Positions 1 to 10,514 of a stretch of DNA of 64,000 nt are shown piece by piece. Positions within the stretch are counted from its first letter, which is position 1, and each line of letters starts with the position of its first letter. The stretch lies in NCBI GenBank assembly GCA_030323885.1, contig CM059198.1, forward strand, positions 13,864,462 through 13,928,461. Direction: 5' to 3'. The position numbers and the translations under genes are program-made. This stretch comes from Branchipolynoe longqiensis (lineage: Eukaryota; Annelida; Polychaeta; Phyllodocida; Polynoidae). The notes beneath the pieces are model-generated. The model was not told the origin of the DNA. It worked only from the letters and a program-made list of their open reading frames with translations, and did no database searches.

Positions 1-5
1 ATGGA

Positions 6-764
6 GTGAACACATGGTGCCATGAGAATAAACTAACACTAAATGGCACTAAAACTGAGTACATAATCTATGGAACCAAAGCCAGGAAGGTGAGGGCCCG
101 GCCAATACAACTGCAGATGGGTGGCTTAGTGCTCCGTGAAGTGAACTCCTATAAGTACCTAGGCACAACTCTCGATGCAACTCTAACTGGTACCCAACAG
201 CTGGCAAGACTTAACCAAACACTGGCACTAAAAATGAACACATTCAGAAAAATAAGGACATATGTAAGTGAGAATCCTGTGCTGCAGCTGTACAAGTCAA
301 CAATATTACCAATTATAGACTACAATGATATCATCTATGGATTACTAACGAAGCAACAAGAGACCAAATTACAAAGAACGCAAAACAGAGCCCTCAGAAC
401 AGTATTCCAAGGCAAGATACTAAGTGTGGTTGAAATGCATAGCAGAGCAGGGCTGGACACTCTGGATGTACGTAGGAACCTACACCTAATGACGTTGATG
501 TATAAACGTGCGAGTGATAACAAATACATAGATCGCACAACCAGGGTAACGAGAAGGGGGACATCGACTCTGCTTGGGGTGCCCAACCCTAATACAAATA
601 AGTTAATGAGAGCTCCGATTTACAAAGGAAGTGTCATGTGGAATGAGCTCCCAACCAAAACCAGAGAAGCGGGTTCGATCCTTGCCTTTAAAAATGCATA
701 CAGAGCTCACCTGGTTATTCAGGCCCAAAACCTGGCACTGCAAATATATAATACGACCTGGTGA
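6..764 (+). CDS. LINE ORF2 C-terminal part (CR1/Jockey-like), truncated by window edge
   Basis: This 252-residue frame is open from the window start and is the C-terminal third of a non-LTR retrotransposon polymerase. The frame holds the end of the RT and its connection region: NSYKYLGTTLD near residue 47, LPIIDYNDIIYGLL near 101, and LQRTQNRALRTVF near 123. This pattern (KYLG, then DY..IIYG, then LQ..QNRALR) is standard in CR1/Jockey-group LINEs. The catalytic YADD and the endonuclease would lie upstream, outside the window. No lesion is visible, so the copy may be young. A second, damaged copy of the same family lies at 21560-22270, with closely similar text such as DYND.IYGLLTKQQE. It is part of a mobile element, not a host gene. 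Confidence 0.85.
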   Translation: MNTWCHENKLTLNGTKTEYIIYGTKARKVRARPIQLQMGGLVLREVNSYKYLGTTLDATLTGTQQLARLNQTLALKMNTFRKIRTYVSENPVLQLYKSTILPIIDYNDIIYGLLTKQQETKLQRTQNRALRTVFQGKILSVVEMHSRAGLDTLDVRRNLHLMTLMYKRASDNKYIDRTTRVTRRGTSTLLGVPNPNTNKLMRAPIYKGSVMWNELPTKTREAGSILAFKNAYRAHLVIQAQNLALQIYNTTW

Positions 765-1084
765 ACGACCCATTGACTTCGCCCTCTCTCATGCCTGCTC
801 TCTCCCTGCCTGTCCGCCCCCCCTACCCATGGACCCCTCTCCCCCATCCACATTTGACCAACAACTATTATAACTCAATGACTCGAGACCCACTACCCCT
901 ACTTTAGACCCATTACCACCACTGAATAACTACATCAACCAGCAATGCACACAATATAAACCACTATACATGCACAACATGGCACTATTTAAAAGACTAA
1001 CCGTTATTAAAACCAAATCTAACTGATATACAGACACAACATATGATTTAACCACTAGTATACATTACTGCACACTCTATCTTG

Positions 1085-1296
1085 ATGCATATACCTTGCA
1101 CTATGGTGAGTACATATGCTTTACCCTATGCAGCATAGGCTGCTCCCCCACTTTCTTTTATGTTCAGAATGGGTTGTGCTGCACACAATGATTCATATAC
1201 CTTGCACTATGGTGAGTACATATGCTGTACACTATGCAGCATAGGCTGCTCCCCCACTTTCTTTTATGTTCAGAATGGGTTGTGCTGCACACAATG
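1085..1296. repeat. 106-bp tandem duplication in LINE 3' UTR
   Basis: Two copies of a 106-bp unit lie head to tail. The first ends at 1190 and the second at 1296. They differ at only a few positions, for example CTTTACCC against CTGTACAC. The unit contains GCACTATGGTGAGTACATAT and ends in TGCTGCACACAATG. It lies between the end of the LINE ORF and the LINE tail, so it is probably 3' UTR structure. Confidence 0.85.
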
Positions 1297-1328
1297 CAAC
1301 ACATTCCACTTCCACTATGTACAGACGA

Positions 1329-1400
1329 AATGCGATCACTCTGACGGCTGGAAGACCAGTGCCCCGGCGCTGACAAAATATGTATTCAGATGAATACAAA
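1329..1400 (+). repeat. LINE 3' tail copy 1 (hairpin-forming)
   Basis: The segment contains CGGCTGGAAGACCAGTG, then GCGCTGACAAAATA, then GTATTCAGATGAATAC. The same ordered blocks recur at 22860-22945 (+) and 30700-30780 (minus). They mark the conserved 3' end of one LINE family, or of SINEs borrowing its tail. Short inverted repeats are present: CTGG/CCAG at 1348-1359 and GTATTC/GAATAC at 1382-1397. Confidence 0.7.
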
Positions 1401-1420
1401 TATTTACCAACAAAAATTGA

Positions 1421-1878
1421 CAAGGACTACATGAAGTCGGTTTATTTCAGCGCCCGCGGGCCACAAGTGTTCAGGATGAGCAGTTACAGTGTCAATAATA
1501 AGTAATTACACCGTAGATGAGCATGTCTAATACAGTAATACATGACAGTTGAGCAATTATTGTGAAGGTCAGTAGGCCGACTAATTAAGTCAGGTGATTA
1601 CAGGAGAGTTGATATCACATTGGTAAGAGGAAGCTAAGGATGTTTTCGTCAGGCTAGTACCTCAATGAAGATAGGAGAGGTCCGCAATTACAGTGAAAAG
1701 AGGTATCACAATCAGTAAATAAATCATTAGGTGAGGCAATTACAGTCAAAGAAAGGTATCACAATCAGTAGGTGCATCAGTATATCAGGCAAGTGAGGTC
1801 AATCAAATCATGTGAACAATCAATGGAGAAAAAGTTAAGCCAGAATAACCGGTAACAGTAAACCAGGCCCTCTCAACC
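1421..1878 (-). repeat. DIRS copy 1 repeat A1
   Basis: The repeat begins CAAGGACTACATGAAG and ends near CAGGCCCTCTCAACC. It is about 458 bp and matches 2233-2678 along its whole length with scattered substitutions and a short indel near 1530. It is rich in the recurring word CAGTAATTACAGTGA-like text. It forms the outer right end of the element in minus orientation. Confidence 0.85.
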
Positions 1879-1918
1879 CCATTAGATCTTCTTGTTTGCT
1901 TGGGATGGGTGGATGGCC

Positions 1919-2223
1919 GAGAAAGCTAGTGGCTGTTATCGGTCCGGCATCTGGAGTCGATGTGGTTCAGTCCGTGGGATGGGTACCCATTGTCGGCCCG
2001 GAGCGGGTGAGAGGGAGTTTCGCAAGACGGGAGCAGATCTCACAAGGTCCGAAGGGGTTTTGTGCGCAGAGTTGAATGCAGGCGGCGCCACAGTCAGTGT
2101 AGTGGTTCCTGCGAGGTCCGAAGGGGGTTTGGGCATGTAGTTTGAATCCAGGTGGGGCCACCATCAGTGTAGTCCCCCGTACATGCTCGAATTACCCATG
2201 TTGACGAACAACATGAACAATTC
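1919..2223 (-). repeat. DIRS copy 1 repeat B1
   Basis: About 305 bp, starting GAGAAAGCTAGTGG and ending GAACAATTC. It matches 6776-7097. Both hold CCATGGGATGGGTACCCATT-like text and the paired phrase GTGTAGTGGTTC ... GTGTAGTCCCCCGT. It sits between A1 and A2, as expected for a split direct repeat. Confidence 0.85.
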
Positions 2224-2232
2224 ACAACACAA

Positions 2233-2678
2233 CAAGGGACTACATGAAGTGGGTTTATTTCAGCACCCACATGCCACAAATGTTCAGGATGAGCAGTTAC
2301 AGTGTCGATAATAAGTGATTACAGCTTAGATGAGCATGTCTAATACAGTTGAGTAATTACAGTGAAGGTCAGTAGGCCGACTAATTAAGTCAGGTGATTA
2401 CAGGAGAATTGATATCACATAGGAAAGAGGAAGCTCAGGATGCTTTCGTCAGGCTAGTACCTCGAGGAAGATAGGAGAGGTCCGCAATTACAGTGAAGAG
2501 AGGTATCACAATCAATAAATAAATCATTAGGTGAGGCAATTACAGTCAAAGAAAGGTATCACAATCAGTAGGTGCATCATTATGTGAGGCAAGTGAGGTC
2601 AATCAAATCATGTGAACAATCAATGGAGGAAATGATAAGCCAGAATAACCGGTAACAGTAAATCAGGCCCTCTCAACC
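2233..2678 (-). repeat. DIRS copy 1 repeat A2
   Basis: Second copy of the A repeat, starting CAAGGGACTACATGAAG. Its inner end runs directly into the recombinase stop codon region and a strong hairpin at 2660-2702. Confidence 0.85.
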
Positions 2679-2702
2679 AGGTGGTTGGAGAGGGCCTGGT
2701 TT
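2660..2702. other. Near-perfect hairpin at A2/recombinase junction
   Basis: The left arm AAATCAGGCCCTCTCAACCA pairs with the downstream arm TGGTTGGAGAGGGCCTGGTTT with one mismatch and one bulged base. The centre is the near-palindrome CCAGGTGG. The hairpin overlaps the last codons of the recombinase frame and the inner edge of repeat A2. A1 keeps only the left arm. Confidence 0.8.
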
Positions 2703-3440
2703 GCTGCGGAGAATGCCTGCCTGGGGACGTATGCATGAACAGCCGAGGATCGCCAGTTCCTGAGCTTTGGACATCGTCGAGACGAGCGCCCGCGCGTGCA
2801 CAATCCTGGGCACCTCCATGGCGGAGGCTGTGTAAGGTGAAGGATGCATAGTCGGCGTGGCCCGAGGCAGCCAGGGGGGCCCGGAGGGTGGACGTGAGTG
2901 TGGTGGCAGTGAGTGGCGTCTCTCCCGGGACGAGGAAGGCCGGGGCTCTTGGAGAGGTTTTTGTGGTGTTCTTGTACACGCGCCATGTCCGCGCCGGGCA
3001 GCGCAGGGATCCGGGTATGGCACGGACAATTATCTGGATGACGTTAGGTGATGATCTGGTTGTTTTGGAGGATCGGACGTGGATGTCGAGCATGCTTCTG
3101 GTATCTACGACATCGCCCCCCGTTAGGGGATGCCCCGGGACGTGGGAGTGCCCTGTGACTAGGAGGTTCCCCTGGCGGAGAATGGTGTAGAAGCCTACGA
3201 GGAGTGCTGCCGTGAGGACCTTGGCCGGAGAGCCAGCAGCCCGGAAGTGGCCATGACGTTGTCGAGGTCTGGGAGAAGAGGGGCGGTGCCTGCTTGGGTA
3301 TGTGGAGCGATGATCGGGCTACGCCTTTCTTCACGATCGAGACGGGGTAGGTGTCGAAAGGCGCCAGAGAGCCGAACCTCTATATCTCGCGGGTGCAGGT
3401 GCACAGGATGGGGTCCCTCCCTGCGCCAGTGGACAGCACC
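2664..3440 (-). pseudogene. DIRS copy 1 tyrosine recombinase, frameshifted
   Basis: This is the C-terminal enzyme of the element; it would cut and rejoin the circular DNA intermediate. On the minus strand the frame around 3190-3090 reads LRQGNLLVTG, the box with the first catalytic arginine. It is followed by HVRSSKTTR (lysine box) and, near 2840, FTLHSLRHGGAQ (the H-x-x-R box). The catalytic tyrosine lies in VHAYVPRQAF near 2730, but in another frame (2986-2663), so a frameshift near 2770 separates the H-x-x-R box from the tyrosine. The frame ends NHLVERA just inside the hairpin. The upstream part (3449-3195) is in a third frame. It matches the second DIRS copy at 10515-11460 in box order and spacing. 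Confidence 0.75.
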
Positions 3441-3445
3441 AATTG

Positions 3446-5000
3446 TCATGCCTGATTGTTGGTGTTCACAATGATAGTGTGTCCCTGGGGGCTGGCCGGT
3501 GATAGGGTCGAGAGTGCAAGGGCCAGGTTGAGGGCCTCAAGCCTGTTAATGTGGTGGCCCATGCTCAGGTACTCGAGGGGGTAATCTTCAGAGAAGTAGG
3601 CCGCTTTCAAGTATGCACCGCCGCCCAGGAGTGAGGAGTTGCACTCGATCACCCAATGGGCTGTCTTGGTGGCTGGAGTAGGACGAGGCCGTTGGCGTTG
3701 GCAGCGTACCCCGCAAACCATGCAAGGTCCCTGAGTAGCTCGGTGGTGACTGGATGCTTCCCGACATGTGGAGCGGCGCGGTGTGCGGCGAGTATGCGGT
3801 TCATGAACCGTCTCACGGGGGGCACGCATCGTGTGACGTATTGAAGTCTCCCGCAAATGTGTTGCAGCTGCTTCCTGGAGATGTTAGTGCCCGGGTTGAC
3901 TTTGGGACACTCCACGACGATGTCATTTAGTTTTTCTTCTGGGATCCTCACTGTCATCTGTTGGGTGCAGATCTCATACCCGAGCCTCTCGAGTCTGTGG
4001 GTTGGTGGGTTGCACTTTTGGGGTGAGAGGGCTAGGCCTAGGTCCCTAGCGGTGTCGAGCATGTCCTTTTTTGTCACTGCTACCCCGACGAAGTCGTCGA
4101 GGTAGCATAGGGCGAAATGTCCGTGGCGGCCGAGGAGGTAGATGACAGCATTTGTGGTGTGGGGGCAGGCCATGGAGAACGTCCTGCATCCGAAAGCGGG
4201 GGCTATGTCGAAGTACACTCCTCCGTCGATTGTTATGCCCATGAGTGGCACTGAGAGTGGGCATGCCCGGAGTTGCCGGTAGGCTCAGGCCAGGTCTGCA
4301 GACCAGATGTAGCAGTCCTGGCCGAGCCTAGTGACCTCAGCTGAAATGTTCATAATTCCAGCGAGGGTGTAGGTGGTGGGCCCCCCTGGAAGTATCCCTT
4401 TCTGATCCGGCGTGGACGCTTGCACCCGTTGGGAAGCTCAGGTCACGATCACCGGCCTCTCGTTGGTGTCCTTCTTCGGGCGGGTCATCATGGGGCTAGT
4501 CTGTGCCCAAGGGGTGAAAGGGGAAGTGGCAAACGGGCCAAGGAGTGCTCCGTGTTCGAGTTTCTTGTGGACGTATTTCCGTATCCACTGGAGATGGTAT
4601 CCTCGGTGGGGTTGGCTGTCACCGGCACTGGAGGCTCGTCGGCGGCGTAGTCGGCTGGCCAGCCGAACTCCAGGAAGTCCACTAGCTCCTGGTCATGGTA
4701 CTCCTGGGGCAGGGCTCGCCAGTGGTGTATGGTAAGGGCAGAAGGCACCGGGATCCGGGCCGCTATGTGATTGGGGAGGTCGGTCTTCCGTATTTGTTGA
4801 TAAATGCACATGTAAGGCTTGTTCGACCAAGCATGGGGGATGGCGTCTGGCCACATGTGTATGATGGTTGGTCTGTAACTGTGGGGTGTATGTGGTGGGT
4901 CGTATGTGGAGGCATGCTGCAGAGCCGTGTCTGCTGTGGCATCGTCCACTGTGTTTCAGGCCCGTGAGTCGGCAATGAGCAATGCGTCGGGCTCCTCGCT
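3446..5000 (-). pseudogene. DIRS copy 1 reverse transcriptase plus RNase H, broken
   Basis: The minus strand encodes a DIRS-type RT. The N-terminal part (4949-4488) holds LPNHIAARIPVPSALTIHHW and LVDFLEFGWPADY. The palm part (4251-3649) holds GCRTFSMACPHTTNAV and the catalytic LCYLDDFVG. RNase H follows in 3700-3446, with WVIECNSSLLGGGAYL and RLEALNLALAL. Defects: a frameshift near 4440, where VIVT/DLSFPTGASV switch frames, and a TGA inside motif A (ADLA-stop-AYRQLR) near 4285. The thumb LEVLGYE-like region and HICGRLQYVTRCV connection are intact. The second copy at 11741-13165 shares the same blocks. Confidence 0.8.
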
Positions 5001-5246
5001 GGTATTGTTTGTCGTGTGTGAATGCCCGGCTGGGATGAGGCTGGGCAGTCGGGGGGCGGTGTGCCGTTGCCATGATGTGTGGGTGCGGTGCGCACATGGG
5101 TTGGTGGCATGTCAGCGGTGTGTGTGCGTGGGGCGGGTGCCAGGCGGGCGGTCACTTTGAAGGTGAAGACTCGCTTCATTCCATCCATTGTGCCATGCAC
5201 CTGCCGCTTGAGGTAGTCCTGCATGGTGATACACGTCTTCAAAAGT

Positions 5247-5758
5247 TTAGTTTTTGTTGCGGCTAGCGCTCCGCATGTGACAGGAGAGTCTGGGGAAGCA
5301 ACATCCGGTCTGGTTACGTCTCATGTATTTGTTGGACACAGGCATTGGTGTGTCTTGCAGCGGTTGATGGCCTGGTGGGATGACATCTGAGAAGGCGGTG
5401 TCGGTGTCGGTATGGGGCCTGTCGGGTGTTGTTTCGGCCGATCGTGTCGACTCAGATGTATCAACATCTGACACCGCTGAGCAGGGGCGGCTGGCGACGG
5501 CGGAGATTGTTGTGTACTCTCTGCGGGCTGTCTCTGATATGCACATATCGGCCGTTTTTTCTCCCCGTGTTTTCTGCCGCGTGGTGTCAGGCGATTTTCT
5601 GATCGTAGTCTGGTGTTCGTCTTGATGCCTAAAGCGGCTTTCGGGCGTTTTTTCGGCTCGTACCGAGCCGTTTACCGAAAATCCTGTGGCGGTTGGCGTT
5701 TGTGGGGTCTGCTGTGGCATTGTTGAGATTGGGCTTTCCGGGTTCCAGTAAGGCAGGC
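5247..5758 (-). pseudogene. DIRS copy 1 gag-pol linker region
   Basis: The minus-strand frame here is rich in Ser, Thr, Pro and charged residues and has no recognisable fold. It lies between the gag core and the RT, in the same place as the proline-rich linker of the second copy (13292-13687). It overlaps the end of the gag frame by about 40 bases in a different frame, so either a programmed shift or decay joins them. I infer that it is a spacer in the gag or pol protein. Confidence 0.45.
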
Positions 5759-6700
5759 TTAGCATTGCGTTTCCTTTACTGCAGTGACGTCCTTCCACCC
5801 TCTGGGAAGCCTGCCATCATCGATCATGTTAAAAACACGCTCTAACCATGCTAGGCAGGTTTCCCAGTCCCATTCGGCTGCCATGTCGACCAGATGTTCT
5901 GTGTGTTCGCTCAGGGGACCAGCCCAAGCCCGCAGTGCTGAAGCGTCCTTCGCCATCCTGTAGATTGCTGACAGATACTCGTACCAGGTGCTGTCCCCTG
6001 GCCCGACACTCCCCTTAAAGTCCCTGTGGATAACAAAATGGTGAGGTAGAAGGGGTTTCCTACCTATTTGCTTCCTGTGGTAGGATCCGTTGTTGTCCAT
6101 TATGGTGGTTATCACATCTCGGTGGCGTGTGTCATCTTCATCGCTTGATGAGCGTTGGCTGCGGTCTCTGGTACGTCGTGTCGTGCATCGGTGTTTCTGG
6201 TCCCATCCGAATGCTTTGCATTCATCACTGGACAGACTAGTCGGGCGGCATGGATGGCTTTGGTCCTTGGACGAGTCCCTTTCCGCGTCTCCGGCATCTC
6301 TTCCGTCGTGAAGTGGGGGTTTCGGCTGTTCTGCTGATGACAATGTGGTGGACGAGTCTTTGCTGGATGAACGATTTCCTTTCTTGGTGTTTGTCTCCAT
6401 TGCTGACATGCATTCCAGCATTACCCTGTTTACTTTGGCTTGTAGGGCAAGCGTGTCGGCGAGTGATTGCTGGAGTAGCGTCAGCTGTCTGTTCGCGGTG
6501 GTGTTGTCGGCCTGTGTGGCGTCTGGTGCGTGTGCATCTGTGGTGGCAGTGGTGCAGGGCTGGTCACGATGGATCTCGGTCAGCCATGGCAGTGTGTTGC
6601 GGATGGGGCGTCGTCGGTTGGGTCTTCAGCGGCGTCTGAGGATGATGTGGGTGCCGTCTCGGTCGGTTCCGTGGCACGGTGCTGGGTCCTAGAGGCGAGT
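5759..6700 (-). CDS. DIRS copy 1 gag-like protein
   Basis: The minus-strand frame from 6421 to 5759 (220 residues), probably extended upstream to about 6700, is a DIRS gag. It begins with a hydrophobic heptad stretch (LALQAKVNRVMLECMSAMET), likely a coiled coil. A Ser/Asp/Lys-rich segment follows. Then comes a conserved core: LPHHFVIHRDFKG, WYEYLSAIYRMAKD, HLVDMAAEWDWETCLAW, FNMIDDGRLPRGWKD. The second DIRS copy has the same core (VIRKEKKGKVGLG, MAAEWQ, ETCLAW, MIDDGRLPRGWRD). This tells me it is a retained protein domain and not chance. Function is inferred as particle or nucleic-acid binding protein. The C-terminal end at 5759 is a stop soon after the core. Confidence 0.65.
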
Positions 6701-6775
6701 GGCATCTTGCAGTTGTCGTGTGTTGGAGATCGAGCTATGAGTCTGAGGCATCGGTGAGGGTGTTTGGAGTAGGGC

Positions 6776-7097
6776 TGAGAAAGCTGGTGGATGTTGTTGG
6801 TCCGGCATCTGGAGTCTATATGGTTCGGTCCATGGGATGGGTACCCATTGTCGGCCTGCACAAGGCGAGATCTTGTGAGGTGAGAGGGAGTCTCGCGAGA
6901 CAGGAGTGGTTCTCGCGAGGTCCGAAGAGGGTTTTGGGCGTGGAGTTGAATCCAGGCGGCACCACCCTCAGTGTAGTGGTTCTCGCAAGATCCGAAGGGG
7001 GTTTGGGCATGGAGTTCAAATCCAGGCGGGGCCACCATCAGTGTAGTCCCCCGTCCGTGCGCAAATTACCCATGTTGACGAAGAACATAAACAATTC
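6776..7097 (-). repeat. DIRS copy 1 repeat B2 (left end in element orientation)
   Basis: Match to B1 (1919-2223), about 320 bp. It includes an extra AGATCTTGTGAGG-like stretch. The outer end reads AACAATTC, then unrelated flank. Confidence 0.85.
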
Positions 7098-7126
7098 TCA
7101 TTGTGTCATATCAAACTGAGTTACTA

Positions 7127-7482
7127 ATTGTTTTTTTGTTTTTTTTTTTTGGTCCATTAGTTGTTTAAGCAGGGGAAATTTCAGTCATAGACGAGTGGTC
7201 TTCCTCATTCCACTGCTGGTGGTTGTTTTCACCATTAGACAGTTTGTCGATAGAAAGCCCGAGCCTACACGTTTACCGACCCAAGGGATTTTTAACCTCC
7301 CACACCACATAGACATGGTATGAGAGCAACCGGCCTTTGATGACGCTGTAAGTTATACACAGCGGTGGAAATCCAAATTGGCAGAGCTGGGGGCACGGGG
7401 AATTGAACCGCCGACCCTCAGATTAGGAGTCTGACCTAGAAAAAAGTCAGACACTCTAACCACTCCGCCACAGAGAACGCCA
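7127..7482 (-). mobile_element. tRNA-derived SINE
   Basis: On the minus strand the element starts near 7482 with GTGGCGGAGTGG (A box, 7460-7470) and has GGTTCAATTCC (B box, 7399-7409). Between them a perfect 5-bp stem TCAGA/TCTGA encloses a 7-base loop CTCCTAA, reading like an Arg(CCT) anticodon arm. The A-box half carries an insertion (TTTTTTCTAG) flanked by GTCTGAC/GTCAGAC. A body of about 250 bp follows, including GGAGGTTAAAAATCCCTTGG. It ends in an A-rich tail, seen as T-runs at 7131-7152 on the plus strand. The tail, body and damaged arms mean it is a SINE and not a working tRNA gene. Confidence 0.8.
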
Positions 7483-8893
7483 CAAAGTCCACAATAGCAA
7501 TACAAATTAGAACAATATGGAGGTAGCAAGTCCATCACTCAAAGTATTATTAACCGGAAAAAACTGAGCTGATTATATTTTGATGACACCAGACAGATGT
7601 TTCCAATAAAAAGGCAATTGTAATCAGTCTGATAGCTACATGTTCTAGAGAACAAGTTTGTGTCATCCTATTTGGTAATTAATTAAGCCAGAAGAAGATA
7701 GGATTGATAGTTTTGCGAAATGCTGTTCTTTCAGCTGTCTGCTGTACAATTCTGCAAAAGCCTTTGCAGGCAGAGTTTGAATGAGAGTGAAAATAGATGG
7801 TTCCCCTCTTGTGCCACGCAGCATCTTGCCCTGCTTGCTAAGTGTATTCTTTGCCTGTTGGTCTATGGGATGCCAAGGGAAAGCCGAAATCCAAGAATCT
7901 CACACTGTCCAAAATCCCAAAGTGTAATATGCAGATGATAATAATCACTATGCACTGCTGATATAGTGGTATATCCTAAAACAGTATCAGCAAATATAAA
8001 TATGAACAGATGTAGACCCACTGGAACCTTAATTAGCTCTCAAACAACCCTTGCAATGATACTCAACCTATATATAACTACTATTTTACATATATTATTT
8101 TGTATGCACTCCGATCCATGTACTGAAATCTGCCAGGAACCATTTCATCTTAACCAAGCCTGTTCAATGGTCAGAAAACTACCACCTTAGTGCTGATATA
8201 AGGAGATGTTCAGGGGGAAAAAAGGATTTACACCAACAACAAATTGTTAAATAAGAAAGCAAGGGAATTGAATGATGACTCTAATGCAGTGGTGAGGTGA
8301 TATCTGATATTAAGCAACGGTTAAAATTGTATAGTCTGACCATTTTGAGTTCCTACCATATTTATTTAGATAAATGTTTATCTTGATCATTAAAATGTAC
8401 ATTAGTTTGAAGTAATTGTTATTAAAAATGGCTACCTCCGGAATACGTTGAAGTGATAAAATGCCAAATTAATTTTGGAGTACACTTGAAATTGTTGGTT
8501 TCTAGAGGGTTCAGCAGTAGCAGTTTCTATTGAATTGACTTACTATCCCCTTTTTCGCAGCAACCACAATTATCTATGTTGGATACATTGGTCCAGATCT
8601 AGGTAGCTGCTTTGATTTAAGCACTTTGATTCTTCCATTGGATTATAAATCTTCAATAGATAGGAAAAACTCAGAATGATCTGTTGTTAATCACATTGGA
8701 ATGGGTTAATTAAAGGAAAAAGAAGAGTTACGCATTACTTTACTCACCTGGCTAAATAATCCAGCTATCCATATTCAGTTCATCTTTGGGTCTGATCTTC
8801 TGAGACAATTGTATTTAATTGCATCTAATTACCATTCTTTTCTATTTTAAAGTGCATTCCAATCTGTCAATGTCTCTTGTTTATTTATTTCAG
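7483..8893. other. Intron or upstream flank, no gene seen
   Basis: AT-rich unique-looking sequence. I see no convincing exon or repeat. The last 20 bases before 8894 form a polypyrimidine tract ending TTTATTTCAG, the acceptor of the first PAN exon. At least one upstream exon must exist, since the exon at 8894 begins in phase 1. Confidence 0.5.
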
Positions 8894-9148
8894 ATGAAAT
8901 GAAGGTTGTGAAACTGGGTAACAACATGATGATTACAGGTGGCACCCCGACTACCTATGCGGGTAAAGCAGAGAGTGCTGATGCATGTTCGACAGCTTGC
9001 AGTCTTACAACAAACTGCGCAGCTGCAGACTTCATGGTGGCTGGTTATCAGTGCAGACACTTTATGACCACAACTGGAAATCTGCCATCAAAGGCATGCT
9101 ATGCCACCAAAACCAGTGTCGCACATACTGCATACTCCAAGCCTTGCA
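8894..9148 (+). CDS. PAN/apple-domain exon 1 (whole domain)
   Basis: A 255-bp exon bounded by TTTATTTCAG and GTGAGT. It starts with two bases of a split codon and ends with one, so it is a symmetric phase 1-1 exon of 85 codons. The product has the PAN/apple cysteine pattern: DACSTACSLTTNC near the middle, then YQCRHF, KACYATK and KPC at the end. PAN domains are disulphide-bonded extracellular modules that bind proteins or sugars. No signal peptide or terminus lies here, so this is an internal exon of a larger secreted or membrane protein. The nearest related whole-domain exons are 25593-25850 and 45721-45957. Confidence 0.8.
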
Positions 9149-9339
9149 GTGAGTATACCCATCTAATGCTAGATTTTGGTAATGCTCAGTATATTGATAT
9201 ATATATTGTACATTGTCTTTCCACCATGAGGATTATGGGACACACTTATCACAGATTTATCTGAAACAAGATAAAGCTGCACATAGTTAGTGGCTGAGTG
9301 CAGTTTAACATATGTTTGTGATAGGTATGCTCTGCAGCC

Positions 9340-9690
9340 ATAATACTGGTTGGTTGGTTCTTGGAGTTTTATGTCCTGGCAACATCTAATGTCATATCAG
9401 GACTGGTACTGACTTGTGACAGTGCGCACTAATGGTGACTTTATAGTCCTGCCTCACTGGGAAATCAGGCCGCTGGCACCATGACCCGATATACCACTCC
9501 AACAAATTATCCAGACACTGAGCTAGCCAGTCCTTTCACTATCCAATTAATGTTGGGCACCAGACTAGGAAGGCACAAGTATCAATTTTAAAGTCATTGG
9601 TTTGACTTGACCAGGAACTAAACTTCCAACCTTCCTAATGTGAGGCCTGCACTGTACCAATTAGCCCACTGTGCCTGGTTTCTTAATGCT
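9340..9690 (-). mobile_element. SINE family 2, long copy
   Basis: Read on the minus strand it starts with a tRNA-like head, GGCACAGTGGGCTAATTGG (A box) and a worn B box near 9610. It continues through a body containing GCCTTCCTAGTCTGGTGCCC and AAAGGACTGGCTAGCTCAG. It ends with a CAAGAACCAACCAACC tail at 9344-9360. Partial copies lie at 24177-24326 (+), about 25290-25430 (+), 47570-47850 (minus) and 63600-63720 (minus). The body resembles widely distributed invertebrate SINEs. Confidence 0.7.
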
Positions 9691-9984
9691 GGAAACAACA
9701 TGAAATGTATAGTATTCCACTCGCATATTTTGCTTAGGCATATTAGTTTGTTTAACTAAGGACTATGTAGTTTAATTTGGATTGACTCTCTAAACAAAAA
9801 AATTTACTTCAAATAAACAAGGACTATTTTCTTTTGAAATTCTCAATTGAACTAAGCCAGAGAAGTGATTTAGAAGCAGGTTTTCCTCAGAAAATTAGTC
9901 ATAGCAGAACAATTTGATGACCAAAGTCAAGAAATATCATTTAGCTTGATTTTCTTTTCTAACTTTGACTGTGCTGTAATTCAC
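9691..9984. other. Intron, nothing recognised
   Basis: AT-rich sequence between the SINE and the second DIRS element. No exon or repeat seen. Confidence 0.5.
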
Positions 9985-10514
9985 GACACGAGAAGGAGCT
10001 ATATTATGGAACTTTATTGGAGTTCGAGTGTATAGTGCATAGTAGTACAAAGTGGGTAATCAATCAACAGTATGGATTGAGCAATCAGAACAGGTGAATA
10101 ACAGTCAAATGGGGATCGGTCGAATCATTAGATAATCAATAGTCAAATGTCGGTAATCGGTAATCAAAAATCTTTATGCAATGAAAGATCAGAGCAGTAG
10201 TGAGGTATAGTCAATAGGTAATGTTGGATCATGTAGATCATCAATAGCAATCAATGGGTCATAGGTACATATAATGAGGTATCAGTGCGGTATGAGAACA
10301 ATAGGTGAGTGCATCAGGTATACAAACAGGTATGTGGTATCTCATTAGGTTGGGAAGATAGGGGTTTGGGAAGTGGTGTAGGAGGTGGTCTGGGGAAGTG
10401 GGTCGGGGAGGTGTCGGAAGAGGGGGGGAAGGGGGAAGTAGGAAGGGAGGGTCAATAGGGGAGGGTCGAAGTGGTATGTTTAGGTCGCGATCCGGGCCTC
10501 AACCAAATAAGTTG

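Larger units (their letters stand above)
1421..7097 (-). mobile_element. DIRS-order retrotransposon with split direct repeats (copy 1)
   Basis: Read on the minus strand the order is: terminal repeat B2 (7097-6776), gag, linker, reverse transcriptase, RNase H, tyrosine recombinase, then A2 (2678-2233), B1 (2223-1919) and A1 (1878-1421). One repeat type flanks the left and recurs inside the right cluster. This is the split-direct-repeat layout known from PAT/Ngaro-type DIRS elements, which integrate by tyrosine recombinase instead of an integrase. The protein frames fit: RT with YLDDF, RNase H, and recombinase with LHSLRHG. All frames carry stops or frameshifts, so the copy is dead, but its architecture is nearly complete. 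A SINE lies just beyond the right end, and the left end abuts a LINE tail. Confidence 0.85.

Noticed and set aside
1160..1423. Cysteine-rich small frames on both strands
   Set aside because: They are duplicated by the 106-bp repeat and lie in LINE 3' UTR; no support as genes.
7380..7482. tRNA-Arg(CCT)-like sequence on the minus strand
   Set aside because: The anticodon stem is perfect, but the D-arm half has an insertion, the T stem does not pair, and a 250-bp body with A-rich tail follows. It is a SINE head.
9985..10350. Split direct repeats for DIRS copy 2
   Set aside because: No second copy of this end was seen in the window, so only copy 1 is described with that layout.
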